This document shows, in pieces, positions 23,378 through 32,214 of a stretch of 64,000 bases of DNA. A program made the translations under genes and the position numbers. Source of the stretch: CAYZXL01 sp964482435 (GTDB lineage Bacteria; Auribacterota; JABMQX01). The notes below the pieces were generated by a model that saw nothing but the letters and a program-made list of their open reading frames with translations, was not told the DNA's origin and searched no databases. The stretch is from assembly GCA_964482435.1 (NCBI GenBank), contig CAYZXL010000005.1, positions 62,001-126,000 on the forward strand, read 5' to 3'. Position 1 is the stretch's first letter, and the number at the start of each line of letters is the position of its first letter.

Positions 23378-25078
23378 CTATTCAGGAAGCAGAGTCCCTC
23401 CTTCTATCGGCGGGTAATAGTATCCCATGGACTCTGCGGCAACGTCCGTCCGGTACTTCCGGTCCTGCATCAGGCAAACTCTCCGGCTCTTTGCGGGAAT
23501 TGTCGTCGTGTAAATGCGCAGCTCGCCATCAAGGCTCGTGATGATTTCCTCCCGCCAGTCGCCGAGGCAATCCACTATCGCGACGACGTCTCCCTCAATC
23601 CGGTCATAAGCTTTCCCCTCGTAATCGCGGACCCTGTCCTTGAGGATGAGCTCCCTCTGCGGGTCGGCATCCCAATACACGGGCCTCGGAGAAAGCGTCC
23701 CCATGCTCTTATCGGAAAGCCGGTTGCCCTTCGCGTCATACAGCCAGTAATTGCTGCCGTCTTTTTCGCCCGCGTAGCATTCGAACCCCTGGATTTTCCC
23801 GATGACGTCGGCGCACATCCCCTGCCCGTGCACGTGCTTGCTCGGTCCATCGTAACCCCAGATAATTTCTCCGCTCTTTGCGTCAACCAGGCAGACAGGA
23901 TTCTTCTTCTGTCGCCTCTCGAAACCGTAGAAGATTTCCAGCCCCGGCCGGTCCGGGTCAACGTCTGCGACATAGGCCAAATCGGGATGCCCCATCCCCA
24001 AATTCCATAGCGGCTTCCCGTCGTGGTCAATGACAGCGGCGCCAATGACCAACTCATCACATCCGTCGCCGTCAATGTCCGCCGCGTGCAACCCGTGCAG
24101 GCCCTGCCCACGATACGACTCGCTCGGGCCGCTGGATTCCCAGTACCAGACGCGCTTGAGATTCCCGTCGTAGGCTGCAATCTTGATGAGAGTATATGTT
24201 CCTCGCTGGACGATGAGGGACGGGGATTTCCCGTCGAGATACGCGACGCCCAGAATATTGCGACAATAATAGTTGTAATCGTCAATTCCCTCGCGGCTCA
24301 CCCAGTCAATCCTCTTTCTCACTTGTCCGGTTTCAGGGTCGAGCACAACAAGATACTCCGGTCCGGAGGTAACTCTCCCATCCGGGTCGCGGGGATCTCC
24401 TTCCCCCGCCTTCGCATAGACCTCCGCCTTTCCGTCCCCGTCAATGTCGTACACGACGATGGGCGAATACCAGATGCCCTCCTCAATCGCCCAGCCCATA
24501 TCGTATCGCCACATGAATTTCCCGCCGTGGGCGTAGGCCTCGATCTTGTATGGCTCCTCGCTTTTCTTCCAGTATCCGGGCTGCTGATACGGGTCAACGT
24601 TGAAATCCGGCTGCTTGATTAGATAATCGAGCCTGCCATCGCCATTGAGGTCCGCAACCGCCACCATCTGCGCCCGATATTTCCCCTCAAACGGAATTCG
24701 TACAAAGTGCTCGCCCTTTTGGAACTCGACCGGCGAAAACGCTTGCCCGAGCGTAGAGGGGCTGCCTTTCGCGACTACCTCGATAGCGTAACGGACCTTT
24801 TCCGCGGGCGGGGACTTGTCCACGAAATTTGTGGAGTCGGTTATCGGGGTAGAATTCAAGGGCTTCAACCGAGCACTGTCCCCCTCAGCGCGGTGCACGA
24901 TGAATCCCGTGTCCTTCGGGTCGGAGCTCAGCAGCCGCCACCCGAGGTAAACCGAGCCATCCTCTTGCTTGACCGCAACAACTCCCCGGTCAAGCTTCTC
25001 GATCGCACCGCACGCGGGGGCAAACCCGAGACATATGATTGCAGTCCGATACCAGAAATGAATCAGTTTTGCATGCAT
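23378..25078 (-). CDS. Secreted rhamnogalacturonan lyase, PL11 family
   Basis: The 566-residue protein has a signal peptide (IICLGFAPACGAIEK). The PL11 order follows: LDRGVVAVKQEDGSVYLGWR with DTGFIVHRAEGD (N-terminal beta domain), then an eight-bladed propeller with calcium-binding DxDGDGxxE repeats (VADLNGDGRLDYL, VVYDIDGDGKAEVYAKAG, DIDGDGCDELVIG), and near the end SPRPVYWDADPQRELI. PL11 enzymes cleave the rhamnose-galacturonate backbone of pectin by beta-elimination. GGGAGAAGG precedes the ATG. The symporter downstream may import products. The name is firm at fold level and good at family level. Confidence 0.85.
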   Translation of the reverse strand: MHAKLIHFWYRTAIICLGFAPACGAIEKLDRGVVAVKQEDGSVYLGWRLLSSDPKDTGFIVHRAEGDSARLKPLNSTPITDSTNFVDKSPPAEKVRYAIEVVAKGSPSTLGQAFSPVEFQKGEHFVRIPFEGKYRAQMVAVADLNGDGRLDYLIKQPDFNVDPYQQPGYWKKSEEPYKIEAYAHGGKFMWRYDMGWAIEEGIWYSPIVVYDIDGDGKAEVYAKAGEGDPRDPDGRVTSGPEYLVVLDPETGQVRKRIDWVSREGIDDYNYYCRNILGVAYLDGKSPSLIVQRGTYTLIKIAAYDGNLKRVWYWESSGPSESYRGQGLHGLHAADIDGDGCDELVIGAAVIDHDGKPLWNLGMGHPDLAYVADVDPDRPGLEIFYGFERRQKKNPVCLVDAKSGEIIWGYDGPSKHVHGQGMCADVIGKIQGFECYAGEKDGSNYWLYDAKGNRLSDKSMGTLSPRPVYWDADPQRELILKDRVRDYEGKAYDRIEGDVVAIVDCLGDWREEIITSLDGELRIYTTTIPAKSRRVCLMQDRKYRTDVAAESMGYYYPPIEGGTLLPE

Positions 25079-25304
25079 CGGTCCTTCTCCCTTGTGAAAT
25101 TAGAAGCTTTGGTTGTCCAACAAGCACCTGATGATTCACTGCCTACGGAGAGCAAAATACTCTCGCGCGAACCGCCGTGTCAACTGCAACTCCGGGACTC
25201 GCCCGCGCGCATCTACCCGCAGACCTGGCTGCTCTCCAGGTGGCCTCTCGCTCTCAAGCGGATACGAGGGTGTCACCCGTAGAGGACAGCGCTCCCAGTT
25301 CTGC

Positions 25305-25401
25305 GGTGGCATGGGCATCTTGCCCATGATGCCTCACGGGCGGGACGCCCGCGCCACAAACGTCCATCCTCTGCGCCCTCTGCGTTCTCTGCGGTAAGTT
25401 C
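25305..25401. repeat. Dispersed intergenic hairpin repeat (family A)
   Basis: The stretch has GTGGCATGGGCATCTTGCCCATG (inner palindrome ATGGGCA...TGCCCAT) and GGGCGGGACGCCC, then a CTCTGCGCCCTCTGCGTTCT tract. The same elements recur near 26730 (GTGGCATGGGCGTCCCCGCCC) and 28917-28938 (CATGGGCAAGATGCCCATG). The rest of the 25079-25618 gap holds the threonine synthase leader and no gene. Confidence 0.7.
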
Positions 25402-25618
25402 CTCCCGAGACTGAGGGATATCGTGCCCGACGACAATTAGCTTGATATGAGTTGGACAGTGCCATATCATTCCGATTCGGCAATTCCAGCGGTCGAGGAC
25501 TGAGGATGATGACGGTTCCTGGTGCGCTCGCTTTTGCTGGCGAAGTGAATTGTTCCTGCATTTGCCAAATCCCAACGCAAACACGCTGGCAAGTGAAAAA
25601 TCTTGGAGGCAAAAGGCA

Positions 25619-26683
25619 ATGGTTTGGCGAGGAGTGATTGACAAATACCGCAAATTTCTTCCTATCGGTCGCAGCGCGGAGATTGTAACGCTTAACGAAG
25701 GAAACACCCCGCTCATTCATGCGACGAAAATAAGCAAGGAGGTTGGGAGCAATCTCGACGTGTTTCTGAAATACGAAGGCTCCCACCCGACGGGTTCGTT
25801 CAAAGACCGCGGGATGACCGTTGCGCTGACGAAAGCTCTGGAGGTGGGCTGCAAAGCGACGATTTGCGCCTCCACCGGCAACACCGCCGCCTCTGCTGCC
25901 GCCTATTCCGCGAGAGCCGGAATCAAGAGCATCGTCATCATCCCGAAGGGTCGCATCGCGTTGGGCAAACGTGCCCAGGCGATGATTTACGGCGCTGTCG
26001 TCATCGAGGTCGAGGGGAACTTCGATGACGCGCTGCGCATCGTCCGCGAGCTCGGCGAGAAATATCCCGTCACCATCGTCAACTCCATCAATCCGTACCG
26101 CCTCCAGGGGCAGAAGACCGCTGCGTTTGAGATTTGCGACCAGCTTGGCGGCAAGGTGCCGGATTACCACGCGCTTCCCGTCGGGAACGCCGGAAATATC
26201 ACGTCTTATTGGATGGGCTATCCGGAGTACAAAGCCGCCGGGAAAGTTTCGTCCACGCCGATAATGCTCGGCTTCCAGGCGGAAGGAGCCGCCCCCATTG
26301 TCAGAGGGCATCCCATCGAAAATCCGGAGACCGTCGCTACAGCCATCCGCATCGGGAATCCCGCAAGTTGGAAGCAGGCTGTCGCCGCGGCCAAAGAATC
26401 CGGAGGGCTCATCACAACCGTCACCGACGAGGAAATTCTTTCCGCGCAGAAGATGATTGCGTCGTTAGAAGGCGTTTTCTGCGAACCGGCTTCCGCAGCT
26501 TCCGTCGCGGGGATTCTCAAACTGTCGAGGAGCGGCTATTTCAGTTCCGGCGAGAAAAAGACCGTCGTCTGCACCCTCACCGGCAACGGCCTGAAAGACC
26601 CCAACATCGTCACCCAGCAGGTCGCCGAGCCGACGGTCCTCCCCGCCGACACTCAAAAAATCGCCGAGTTCATTGGTCTGTGA
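25619..26683 (+). CDS. thrC: Threonine synthase
   Basis: The 354-residue PLP enzyme begins MVWRGVIDKYRKFLPIG. It has LNEGNTPLIHATKIS, the PLP-lysine motif HPTGSFKDRGMTVAL (Lys around residue 63), the phosphate loop PVGNAGNITSYWMGY, and CTLTGNGLKDP near the end. It converts O-phosphohomoserine to threonine. The short form without the long N-terminal extension is the class seen in many bacteria and archaea. GGAGG precedes ATG 25619; the open frame further upstream is not used. It stands alone, without other threonine genes. Confidence 0.95.
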   Translation: MVWRGVIDKYRKFLPIGRSAEIVTLNEGNTPLIHATKISKEVGSNLDVFLKYEGSHPTGSFKDRGMTVALTKALEVGCKATICASTGNTAASAAAYSARAGIKSIVIIPKGRIALGKRAQAMIYGAVVIEVEGNFDDALRIVRELGEKYPVTIVNSINPYRLQGQKTAAFEICDQLGGKVPDYHALPVGNAGNITSYWMGYPEYKAAGKVSSTPIMLGFQAEGAAPIVRGHPIENPETVATAIRIGNPASWKQAVAAAKESGGLITTVTDEEILSAQKMIASLEGVFCEPASAASVAGILKLSRSGYFSSGEKKTVVCTLTGNGLKDPNIVTQQVAEPTVLPADTQKIAEFIGL

Positions 26684-26697
26684 CCGCTGGCAAGAGC

Positions 26698-26760
26698 TTA
26701 ACCACAGGGACGCAGAGAACGCGCGGGAAATGGGTGGCATGGGCGTCCCCGCCCGTGATC
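26698..26760. repeat. Dispersed intergenic repeat (family A)
   Basis: CCACAGGGACGCAGAGAACG is followed by GGTGGCATGGGCGTCCCCGC with GGGCGTCCCCGCCC as inner palindrome. It has the same two building blocks as the copy at 25305, in the opposite orientation, so the threonine synthase gene is bracketed by inverted copies. Confidence 0.65.
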
Positions 26761-26803
26761 AATGGCACCGAGTGCAGCATCCAGTCTTCAGGGAGCGACG
26801 ACC

Positions 26804-28825
26804 ATGAGAAGGATATTGGCGTCATTCGGCACCGCCCTCATCGGCGCGGTTTCCTGCCTGAGTCCTGACAGGGCACCGGGGGCGGAGGAGTACTCTTTCG
26901 TGAGGACGTGGCCGGAATTGCGCCAGCCATGGTACTTCTACGAGCCGTGCGGGGTCGCTGTGGATGCCTCGGGGAACGTCTATGTGGCAGACACTGGCCA
27001 CAACCGCATTCAGAAGTTCACCTCTGAGGGGGTTCTCACGGCAAAATGGGGGAGAGGAGGGGCACGAGAGGGGGAGTTCGCCGATCCCCGGGGCGTGGCT
27101 GCGGACGGTTCCGGCAATATCTACGTCGCTGACACGGGTAACTTCCGGATCCAGAGGCTCACCTCGGATGGGGTTTTCGTCGGAAAATGGGGGAGATGGG
27201 GTAGCGGGGACACGGAATTCGGCTGGCCGTACAGCGTGGCTGTGGATAGCGCGGGGGATGTGTATGTCGCCGATGCCGAGAACAACCGTATTCAGAAGTT
27301 CAGCTCGGATGGCGTTTTCATCGGCAAATGGGGAAGCGAGGGCAGCGGCGATGGCCAGTTCGGAAACCCTTACTGGATCGCTGTGGACGGCTCAGGGAAC
27401 GTCTATGTGGCAGACAGGTGGAACTACCGCATCCAGAAATTTACCTCCGAGGGGGTTTTCGTCGCGAAGTGGGGGACAAAGGGCAGCGGGGAAGGCGAGT
27501 TCTCCTATCCCTGCGGCGTGGCTGTGGACGCCTCAGGGAGCGTGTACGTCGCAGACATGTACGAGAGCTGCATCCAAAAGTTCAGTTCCGACGGCGTCTT
27601 CATCGCGAAATGGGGGAGCCGCGGCACCGGCGATGGGGAGTTCTACTGGGCGTCGGGCGTGGCTGTGGACGGGTCGGGGAACGTGTACGTGGCAGACGCC
27701 GTCAACGACTGCATCCAGAAGTTTACGCCCGAGGGGGCTTTCATGGCTAAATGGAGCAGCCGGGGCGAGGGGGACGGTGAGTTCGACGAACCAGAGGGTG
27801 TGGCTGTGGATGCGCCGGGGAACATCTATGTGACGGAGTCCGAGAACGACCGCATCCAGAAGTTCACCTCCGACGGCGTTTTTATCGCAAAATGGGGGAA
27901 AAGGGGCTTAGGGGATGGCGAGTTCCTGGAGCCCTCAGGCGTGGCTGTGGACGGGTCGGGGGATGTCTATGTAGCAGATCGCTGGAATCACCGCATCCAG
28001 AAGTTCGCTCCCGAGGGGGTCTTCATCGGGAAATGGGGAAGCGAGGGCAGCGAGGACGGCGAGTTCCTCGGGCCGTCAGGCGTGGCTGTGGACGGTTCCG
28101 GGAGCGTGTGCGTAGCAGACATGTGGAATCACCGCGTCCAGAAGTTCAGTTCCGACGGGGTCTTCATCGGGAAATGGGGAAGCGGGGGCGCCGCGGACGG
28201 TGAGTTCTACTATCCGGAGGGCGTGGCCATGGAGGTTTCGGGAAATGTTTACGTGGCAGATCGTGGTAACAACCGCATCCAGAAGTTCACTTCCGACGGG
28301 GTTTTCATGGCGAAATGGGGTGAATACGGTGGTCGGGACGGCGAGTTCTACGCCCCGTGCGACCTGGCGGTGGACAGGTTTGGGGACGTCTATGTCGCCG
28401 ACATGGGCAACTACCGTATTCAGAAGTTCACGTCCGATGGCGTTTTCATCGCAAAATGGGGGAGGGAGGGGAGCGGCGATGGGGAGTTCTACTTGCCGTC
28501 GGGGGTGGCTGTCGACGCCTGGGGGACCATCTACGTGGCGGACAGGTACAACTACCGCATCCAGAAGTTCCGGCGTTCCTTCGGCTTGAGGGGCATCAGC
28601 GTCGGTGGGACGTCTGCGACTCTCGAATGGGACAGCGAAGCCGGAAAAAGCTACGCGGTCTGGGTCGCCGGCCCAACGACAAGCGGCTTTGGCTGGACCG
28701 CAGTTCCTGGCACAATCGCTGGCTCGGAGACGGGCATCACCTCCTGGACCGATGACGGTCAGCACCCTCTCGGGTCACCAGCCTCCACCATTGGCCGGTT
28801 CTATCGCGTCGAGGTGTTGCCATAG
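26804..28825 (+). CDS. Secreted NHL-repeat beta-propeller protein (12 tandem repeats)
   Basis: The 673-residue protein has a signal peptide (MRRILASFGTALIGAVSCLS) and twelve 47-residue NHL repeats of the form GVAVDxSGNVYVADxxNxRI followed by QKFTSDGVFIAKWG. It ends with a ~75-residue beta domain (TSATLEWDSEAGKSYAVWVA). Twelve repeats fit two six-bladed propellers. Repeats 5 and 6 have Cys at the usual Arg position (SCIQKF, DCIQKF). NHL propellers bind ligands or proteins; the target is unknown. GGGAG lies before ATG 26804. The near-identical 141-base DNA units imply recent internal duplication. Confidence 0.9.
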   Translation: MRRILASFGTALIGAVSCLSPDRAPGAEEYSFVRTWPELRQPWYFYEPCGVAVDASGNVYVADTGHNRIQKFTSEGVLTAKWGRGGAREGEFADPRGVAADGSGNIYVADTGNFRIQRLTSDGVFVGKWGRWGSGDTEFGWPYSVAVDSAGDVYVADAENNRIQKFSSDGVFIGKWGSEGSGDGQFGNPYWIAVDGSGNVYVADRWNYRIQKFTSEGVFVAKWGTKGSGEGEFSYPCGVAVDASGSVYVADMYESCIQKFSSDGVFIAKWGSRGTGDGEFYWASGVAVDGSGNVYVADAVNDCIQKFTPEGAFMAKWSSRGEGDGEFDEPEGVAVDAPGNIYVTESENDRIQKFTSDGVFIAKWGKRGLGDGEFLEPSGVAVDGSGDVYVADRWNHRIQKFAPEGVFIGKWGSEGSEDGEFLGPSGVAVDGSGSVCVADMWNHRVQKFSSDGVFIGKWGSGGAADGEFYYPEGVAMEVSGNVYVADRGNNRIQKFTSDGVFMAKWGEYGGRDGEFYAPCDLAVDRFGDVYVADMGNYRIQKFTSDGVFIAKWGREGSGDGEFYLPSGVAVDAWGTIYVADRYNYRIQKFRRSFGLRGISVGGTSATLEWDSEAGKSYAVWVAGPTTSGFGWTAVPGTIAGSETGITSWTDDGQHPLGSPASTIGRFYRVEVLP

Positions 28826-28839
28826 AGCCTGCACCCCGG

Positions 28840-28990
28840 CATAATATGAGGCCACAGGTCGCAGAGCATGCCGCGGATTCTCGTGGCATCCCGTCTCGGG
28901 CGGGACCGGCTCAGGGTCATGGGCAAGATGCCCATGCTACAAGGGATTTCCCCCTGCGGTCTCCGCGCTCTCTGCGTCCAAACAGACCGC
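28840..28990. repeat. Dispersed intergenic repeat (family A)
   Basis: The stretch has GGCCACAGGTCGCAGAGCAT, then CGTGGCATCCCGTCTCGGGC, the palindrome CATGGGCAAGATGCCCATG, and CTCCGCGCTCTCTGCGTCC. All of these are blocks of family A. It lies between the NHL gene and the transposase. Confidence 0.65.
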
Positions 28991-29011
28991 GAATAAGGGC
29001 GCAAGCGAACA

Positions 29012-29106
29012 AGCCCCGAAGGGGCGAAGTAACGTAGCCCAGGGCAACGCCCTGGGGAGAGCAAAACGAAAAGGGAACCAAGCCCTGAAAGGGCGAAGTA
29101 GGCTCG
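29012..29106. repeat. REP-like palindrome pair upstream of the transposase (family B)
   Basis: Three hairpins follow one another: GCCCCGAAGGGGC, TAGCCCAGGGCAACGCCCTG (with GGG after it), and GCCCTGAAAGGGC, the first and last followed by GAAGTA. An inverted relative of the whole array lies at 29573-29653 on the other side of the transposase gene. Confidence 0.85.
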
Positions 29107-29112
29107 CCACCC

Positions 29113-29564
29113 ATGCCTCAGTCACTGGCAAGAATCCTTGTCCATCTGATATTCAGCACAAAGATCAGGGAACCTTTCCTGCGCGATGAGATTCGCCCTC
29201 AGGTTCACGGCTACATGGCGGCCATTCTCAAAGAGATGGGCTGCCATCCGGTTCTCATTCAGTCGGCCCGCGATCACGTCCACGTCCTTTTTTCCCTTTC
29301 GAAGAATAAGGCGCTGGTCGCGGTCGTGGAGAAAGTAAAGAAGCGCTCCTCGAAATGGATCAAAACGAAGGGAGTTGGCTACAAGGCATTTGCGTGGCAA
29401 AACGGATACGCTGCGTTCTCTGTTAGCCCTTCAAGACTCAAAGAAACGGAAGCCTACCTGAGGCGCAGGAAGAGCACCACCGCAAAGCGACCTTTCAGGA
29501 AGAGCTGTGGCGCTTTCTGAAGAAACACAATGTGGCTTACGACGAACGCTACATATGGGATTGA
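29113..29564 (+). pseudogene. IS200-like (Y1/RAYT) transposase, frameshifted near its C-terminus
   Basis: The frame opening MPQSLARILVHLIFSTK has the HUH motif in ARDHVHVLFSL and the Tyr helix (RLKETEAYLR). These mark a Y1_Tnp single-strand transposase of the REP-associated tyrosine type. After AYLR (about 29464) the frame runs off into KSTTAKRPF and stops at 29520, while the +1/+2-shifted frame carries the expected ending EEHHRKATFQEELWRFLKKH...YDERYIWD to a TGA at 29562-29564. One base is missing between them. It may be inactive, or a sequencing error. It is flanked by inverted REP-like arrays. Confidence 0.85.
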
Positions 29565-29572
29565 TTCACTGC

Positions 29573-29653
29573 GCCCTTTTAGGGCTTCTTCGCTTTCGCA
29601 GCTGGTTTACCCAGGGCGGTGCCCTGGGCTATTGTATGGCGCCCCTTCAGGGC
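29573..29653. repeat. REP-like palindrome array downstream of the transposase (family B, inverted)
   Basis: GCCCTTTTAGGGC, CCCAGGGCGGTGCCCTGGG (followed by CTATT) and GCCCCTTCAGGGC appear in the reverse-complement order of the array at 29012-29106. The transposase lies exactly between the two. Confidence 0.85.
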
Positions 29654-29761
29654 TTCCGGAAGCTTACGCATCCGTTTCCAGGACAGTGCAATGGGCTATA
29701 CCACATTGCCCTGTCGCGGCTTACGATCTCGACGGTTAAACAACACATAGGAGGGCATTGC

Positions 29762-31381
29762 ATGCGCAGGATTCTTTGCACGCTTGACGTACTCATCATC
29801 TGCACGTTCCTCTTCGGTAGCTTCGCCGCAGGAGCGGAAGAGAAGCAGCCGACCGTCTATGTGAGCTTCTGGTTCGATACGGAGGATTTCATCCTGCCGG
29901 CTTCCGATGATGCGGCAAAGCGCCTCGGCGAGATTTTCACTTCCCAGGGTGTCAGAGCAACGTTCAAGATTGTCGGCGAGAAAGCGAGAGTCCTGAGAGA
30001 CCGCGGTCGCGACGATGTGATTCTTGCTCTCTCCAAAAACGACATTGGCTACCACGCCGAATATCACAGCATCCATCCGACGCCCGCCGAATACGAGCAG
30101 CAGCTCGGCTGGGACGATGGAGTCAAGGCGTTCATGCGGCGAGAGGGTAGGGGAGTGGAGGATTTGAAAAAAATCTTCGGTGTCGTGCCGTCCTGTTACG
30201 GGCAGGCGGGCGGGTCGTGGGCGCCGCAGAGCTATGCCGCGATGCGAAACTGGAATATCCTCCTCTATCTCGATGAGACCTCCCATGTCGGGCTGAACGG
30301 CGAGCCTTTCTGGTACTGCGGCGTCCTGAACGCGCTTAATCTCGATTGGCGAGTCACGCGCATGGGCCTCGGAGGGGAGGAGGAACTCAAGGACGGTTGT
30401 CGTCGGTTCGACAATGTCCACGCGCGACTTCTCAAAGAAGGCGGCGGGATTATCAGCATCTACTATCATCCGTGCGAATGGGTGCACGAGCAGTTCTGGG
30501 ATGGAGTGAACTTCTCTCGTGGGGCGAATCCACCGCGAGAGGACTGGAAGCTCCCGCCTCAGAAATCGGCGGAGGAGACCGAGCGCGCCTTCGGCTGCTT
30601 CGCTAAATATTTAGAGCATATCCGCACGCGCCCGAACGTCCAGCTCGTCACTGCAAGAGGAATCCCCGCGCTCTACCCCGACCGAGCCTATCAGAGGCCG
30701 TTCGCGCGCGATGAGTTGCTGCAAATGGCAAAGCACATTCAGAAAGAGGTCACCTTGCTCCGCCTGGGTGACCGCGCAGTCTCCGCCGCCGAAATGCTGT
30801 ACCTCCTGGCGAAGGCTCTCGCCGAATTTCATGAAGAAAGCCGGATGCTATCGGAGATTCCCCATATCGAGAGGTCAACCGTCACGCGTGGGGCTCTGAC
30901 GGTCGAGCTAATCCCTGCCACGTTCGCCAGGGGGATAAACCTGAAATTCCTCTACGGCCCTTCCAGCACATGGAGCGAGACGATTCAGGAAGGGAAATTC
31001 CCCTGGAAGCGATGGGTTGCCGCCTGCCGCGATTTCCTTGAGGAAGCGGAGGACCTCGGTCGCATTCCGGCAGTGGTCTGGGTTGCGGGTAACCCGGTAT
31101 CGCCGGAGGATTTCGCCGCCACTCTTGGCTGGGTCTTCGAGCATCTTTGCGAGCAGAACATCACAAGCTGGACAGGCACGGAGTTTGCCGGGTTGAGAGA
31201 AGTGCCCCTCAAAAAGGGAGAATTCACGGCCGGAAAATACGTCTCCGAGGACCGGCCGGGTCTCTGGGGCTGGGTGATCTTCCCCGAAAACTTCCGCGCC
31301 CCGAAAATGATGGAGCTCGCGCGCCTCCAGGCCTGGACCCTGAAGCCAGCGATTCTGCTCCGCCCGCCGCACGAGAATTAG
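29762..31381 (+). CDS. Secreted polysaccharide deacetylase-like protein
   Basis: The 539-residue protein has a signal peptide (VLIICTFLFGSFAAGAEE). An NodB-like barrel opens VYVSFWFDTEDFI (the DxED metal/base position), has GVRATFKIVGEKARVL, then IGYHAEYHSIHPTPAEY (His ligands) and GGGIISIYYHPCEWVHE. It is a CE4-like fold in which the second ligand region resembles HxxxH. An extra ~200-residue C-terminal region has no recognised domain. GGAGGG before ATG 29762 gives the start; the longer frame overlaps the transposase remnant. The substrate is unknown. Confidence 0.72.
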   Translation: MRRILCTLDVLIICTFLFGSFAAGAEEKQPTVYVSFWFDTEDFILPASDDAAKRLGEIFTSQGVRATFKIVGEKARVLRDRGRDDVILALSKNDIGYHAEYHSIHPTPAEYEQQLGWDDGVKAFMRREGRGVEDLKKIFGVVPSCYGQAGGSWAPQSYAAMRNWNILLYLDETSHVGLNGEPFWYCGVLNALNLDWRVTRMGLGGEEELKDGCRRFDNVHARLLKEGGGIISIYYHPCEWVHEQFWDGVNFSRGANPPREDWKLPPQKSAEETERAFGCFAKYLEHIRTRPNVQLVTARGIPALYPDRAYQRPFARDELLQMAKHIQKEVTLLRLGDRAVSAAEMLYLLAKALAEFHEESRMLSEIPHIERSTVTRGALTVELIPATFARGINLKFLYGPSSTWSETIQEGKFPWKRWVAACRDFLEEAEDLGRIPAVVWVAGNPVSPEDFAATLGWVFEHLCEQNITSWTGTEFAGLREVPLKKGEFTAGKYVSEDRPGLWGWVIFPENFRAPKMMELARLQAWTLKPAILLRPPHEN

Positions 31382-32214
31382 CTGCCGGTGGTTTCCCGAC
31401 GAGCGAAGATGGGTCCGGCGAGGGGTGAAGAAGTCCCGTTGCAGGAATTGAGCAGACCCTGCACAGCCCGGCCTTTGTGTCGTCCCCTGCGGGGCCTGGC
31501 TTACTTTGCGCTTCTGGTTCCACGGGCTGACGCCCGTGGCTATTCTGTTTCATCCCCTCCGGGGATTCGCCGAATTCCGCGCGGCATCTGCCCGGGGCAT
31601 TACATTGGCTCCTCTCGGTCATCCCCTTTAGGGCCGAGATTTCCGCCGCGACGACCGCCGCGCTGCGATGTTTTCCCGGGCCCCTGGGCGGGGTACAACA
31701 ATCCCTCACGGTTCCATCACGGGGCGTTGCAGCTTTGAGGCCCTCGGGAGCGACACTTCCATTGCCTCGGGCGTAAGCGCGGACCCCGAGGACACAAACC
31801 CACCCCACGCCTCCGCAGCAGGCGTGACAATGGTTCATGGTTTCGTCAGCAGGCCCTGTAGCTTTCAGCCCCTTTAGGGGCGACACTCCTGTTGCCTCGG
31901 GCGTAAGCCCGTGGATATCGAGAGGGGAGCCAAACCCCGAGCCTCCGCAGGAGGCGGCACGTTCAATCGAAGTGGTGCCCCGGATCGAACTCGATTCCGT
32001 GTTTCTCCACCGCCCGTGGCAAGTCTCTTTCATCCCGGCGAGGATTGGTAGTCAAAGACTGCTCTCAGTCTGTCTATCTCTCAGACCTGTTCTTCCTACT
32101 ATCTGATTCCCGATCGCGAAACCTGCGACAGATTCGTGCCCGCAGAGGAGTGATGGCCCGCATCACTCAGACGAGACAGCTCTGAGCATCAGGGGAATCT
32201 CCAACTGACCCCCG
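31382..32214. repeat. 830-base intergenic block of hairpin repeats (family B)
   Basis: No gene is seen. The block holds CCCCTGCGGGG, CCACGGGCTGACGCCCGTGG (then CTATT), CCCCTCCGGGG, GCCCCTTTAGGGGC, and two TTGCCTCGGGCGTAAGC-type elements spaced ~130 bases apart. They have the same architecture as the arrays around the transposase. Reading frames crossing it (for example 31224-32033 minus) are repeat-derived and not genes. Confidence 0.7.

Noticed and set aside
26964..27833. 289-residue alternate frame inside the NHL-repeat gene
   Set aside because: It stays open only because the 141-base units repeat; composition is Trp/Ser/Arg-rich in every unit and matches no protein pattern.
26850..28580. 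Regularly repeated DNA that might suggest a CRISPR array
   Set aside because: Units are 141 bases, coding, and similar across their full length without unique spacers.
29507..29761. 85-codon upstream extension of the deacetylase-like protein
   Set aside because: It overlaps the transposase remnant and hairpin repeats; a GGAGGG site and signal peptide start at 29762.
31224..32033. 269-residue minus-strand frame across the repeat block
   Set aside because: Built from repeated hairpin sequence with Gly/Arg/Pro runs; no plausible start.
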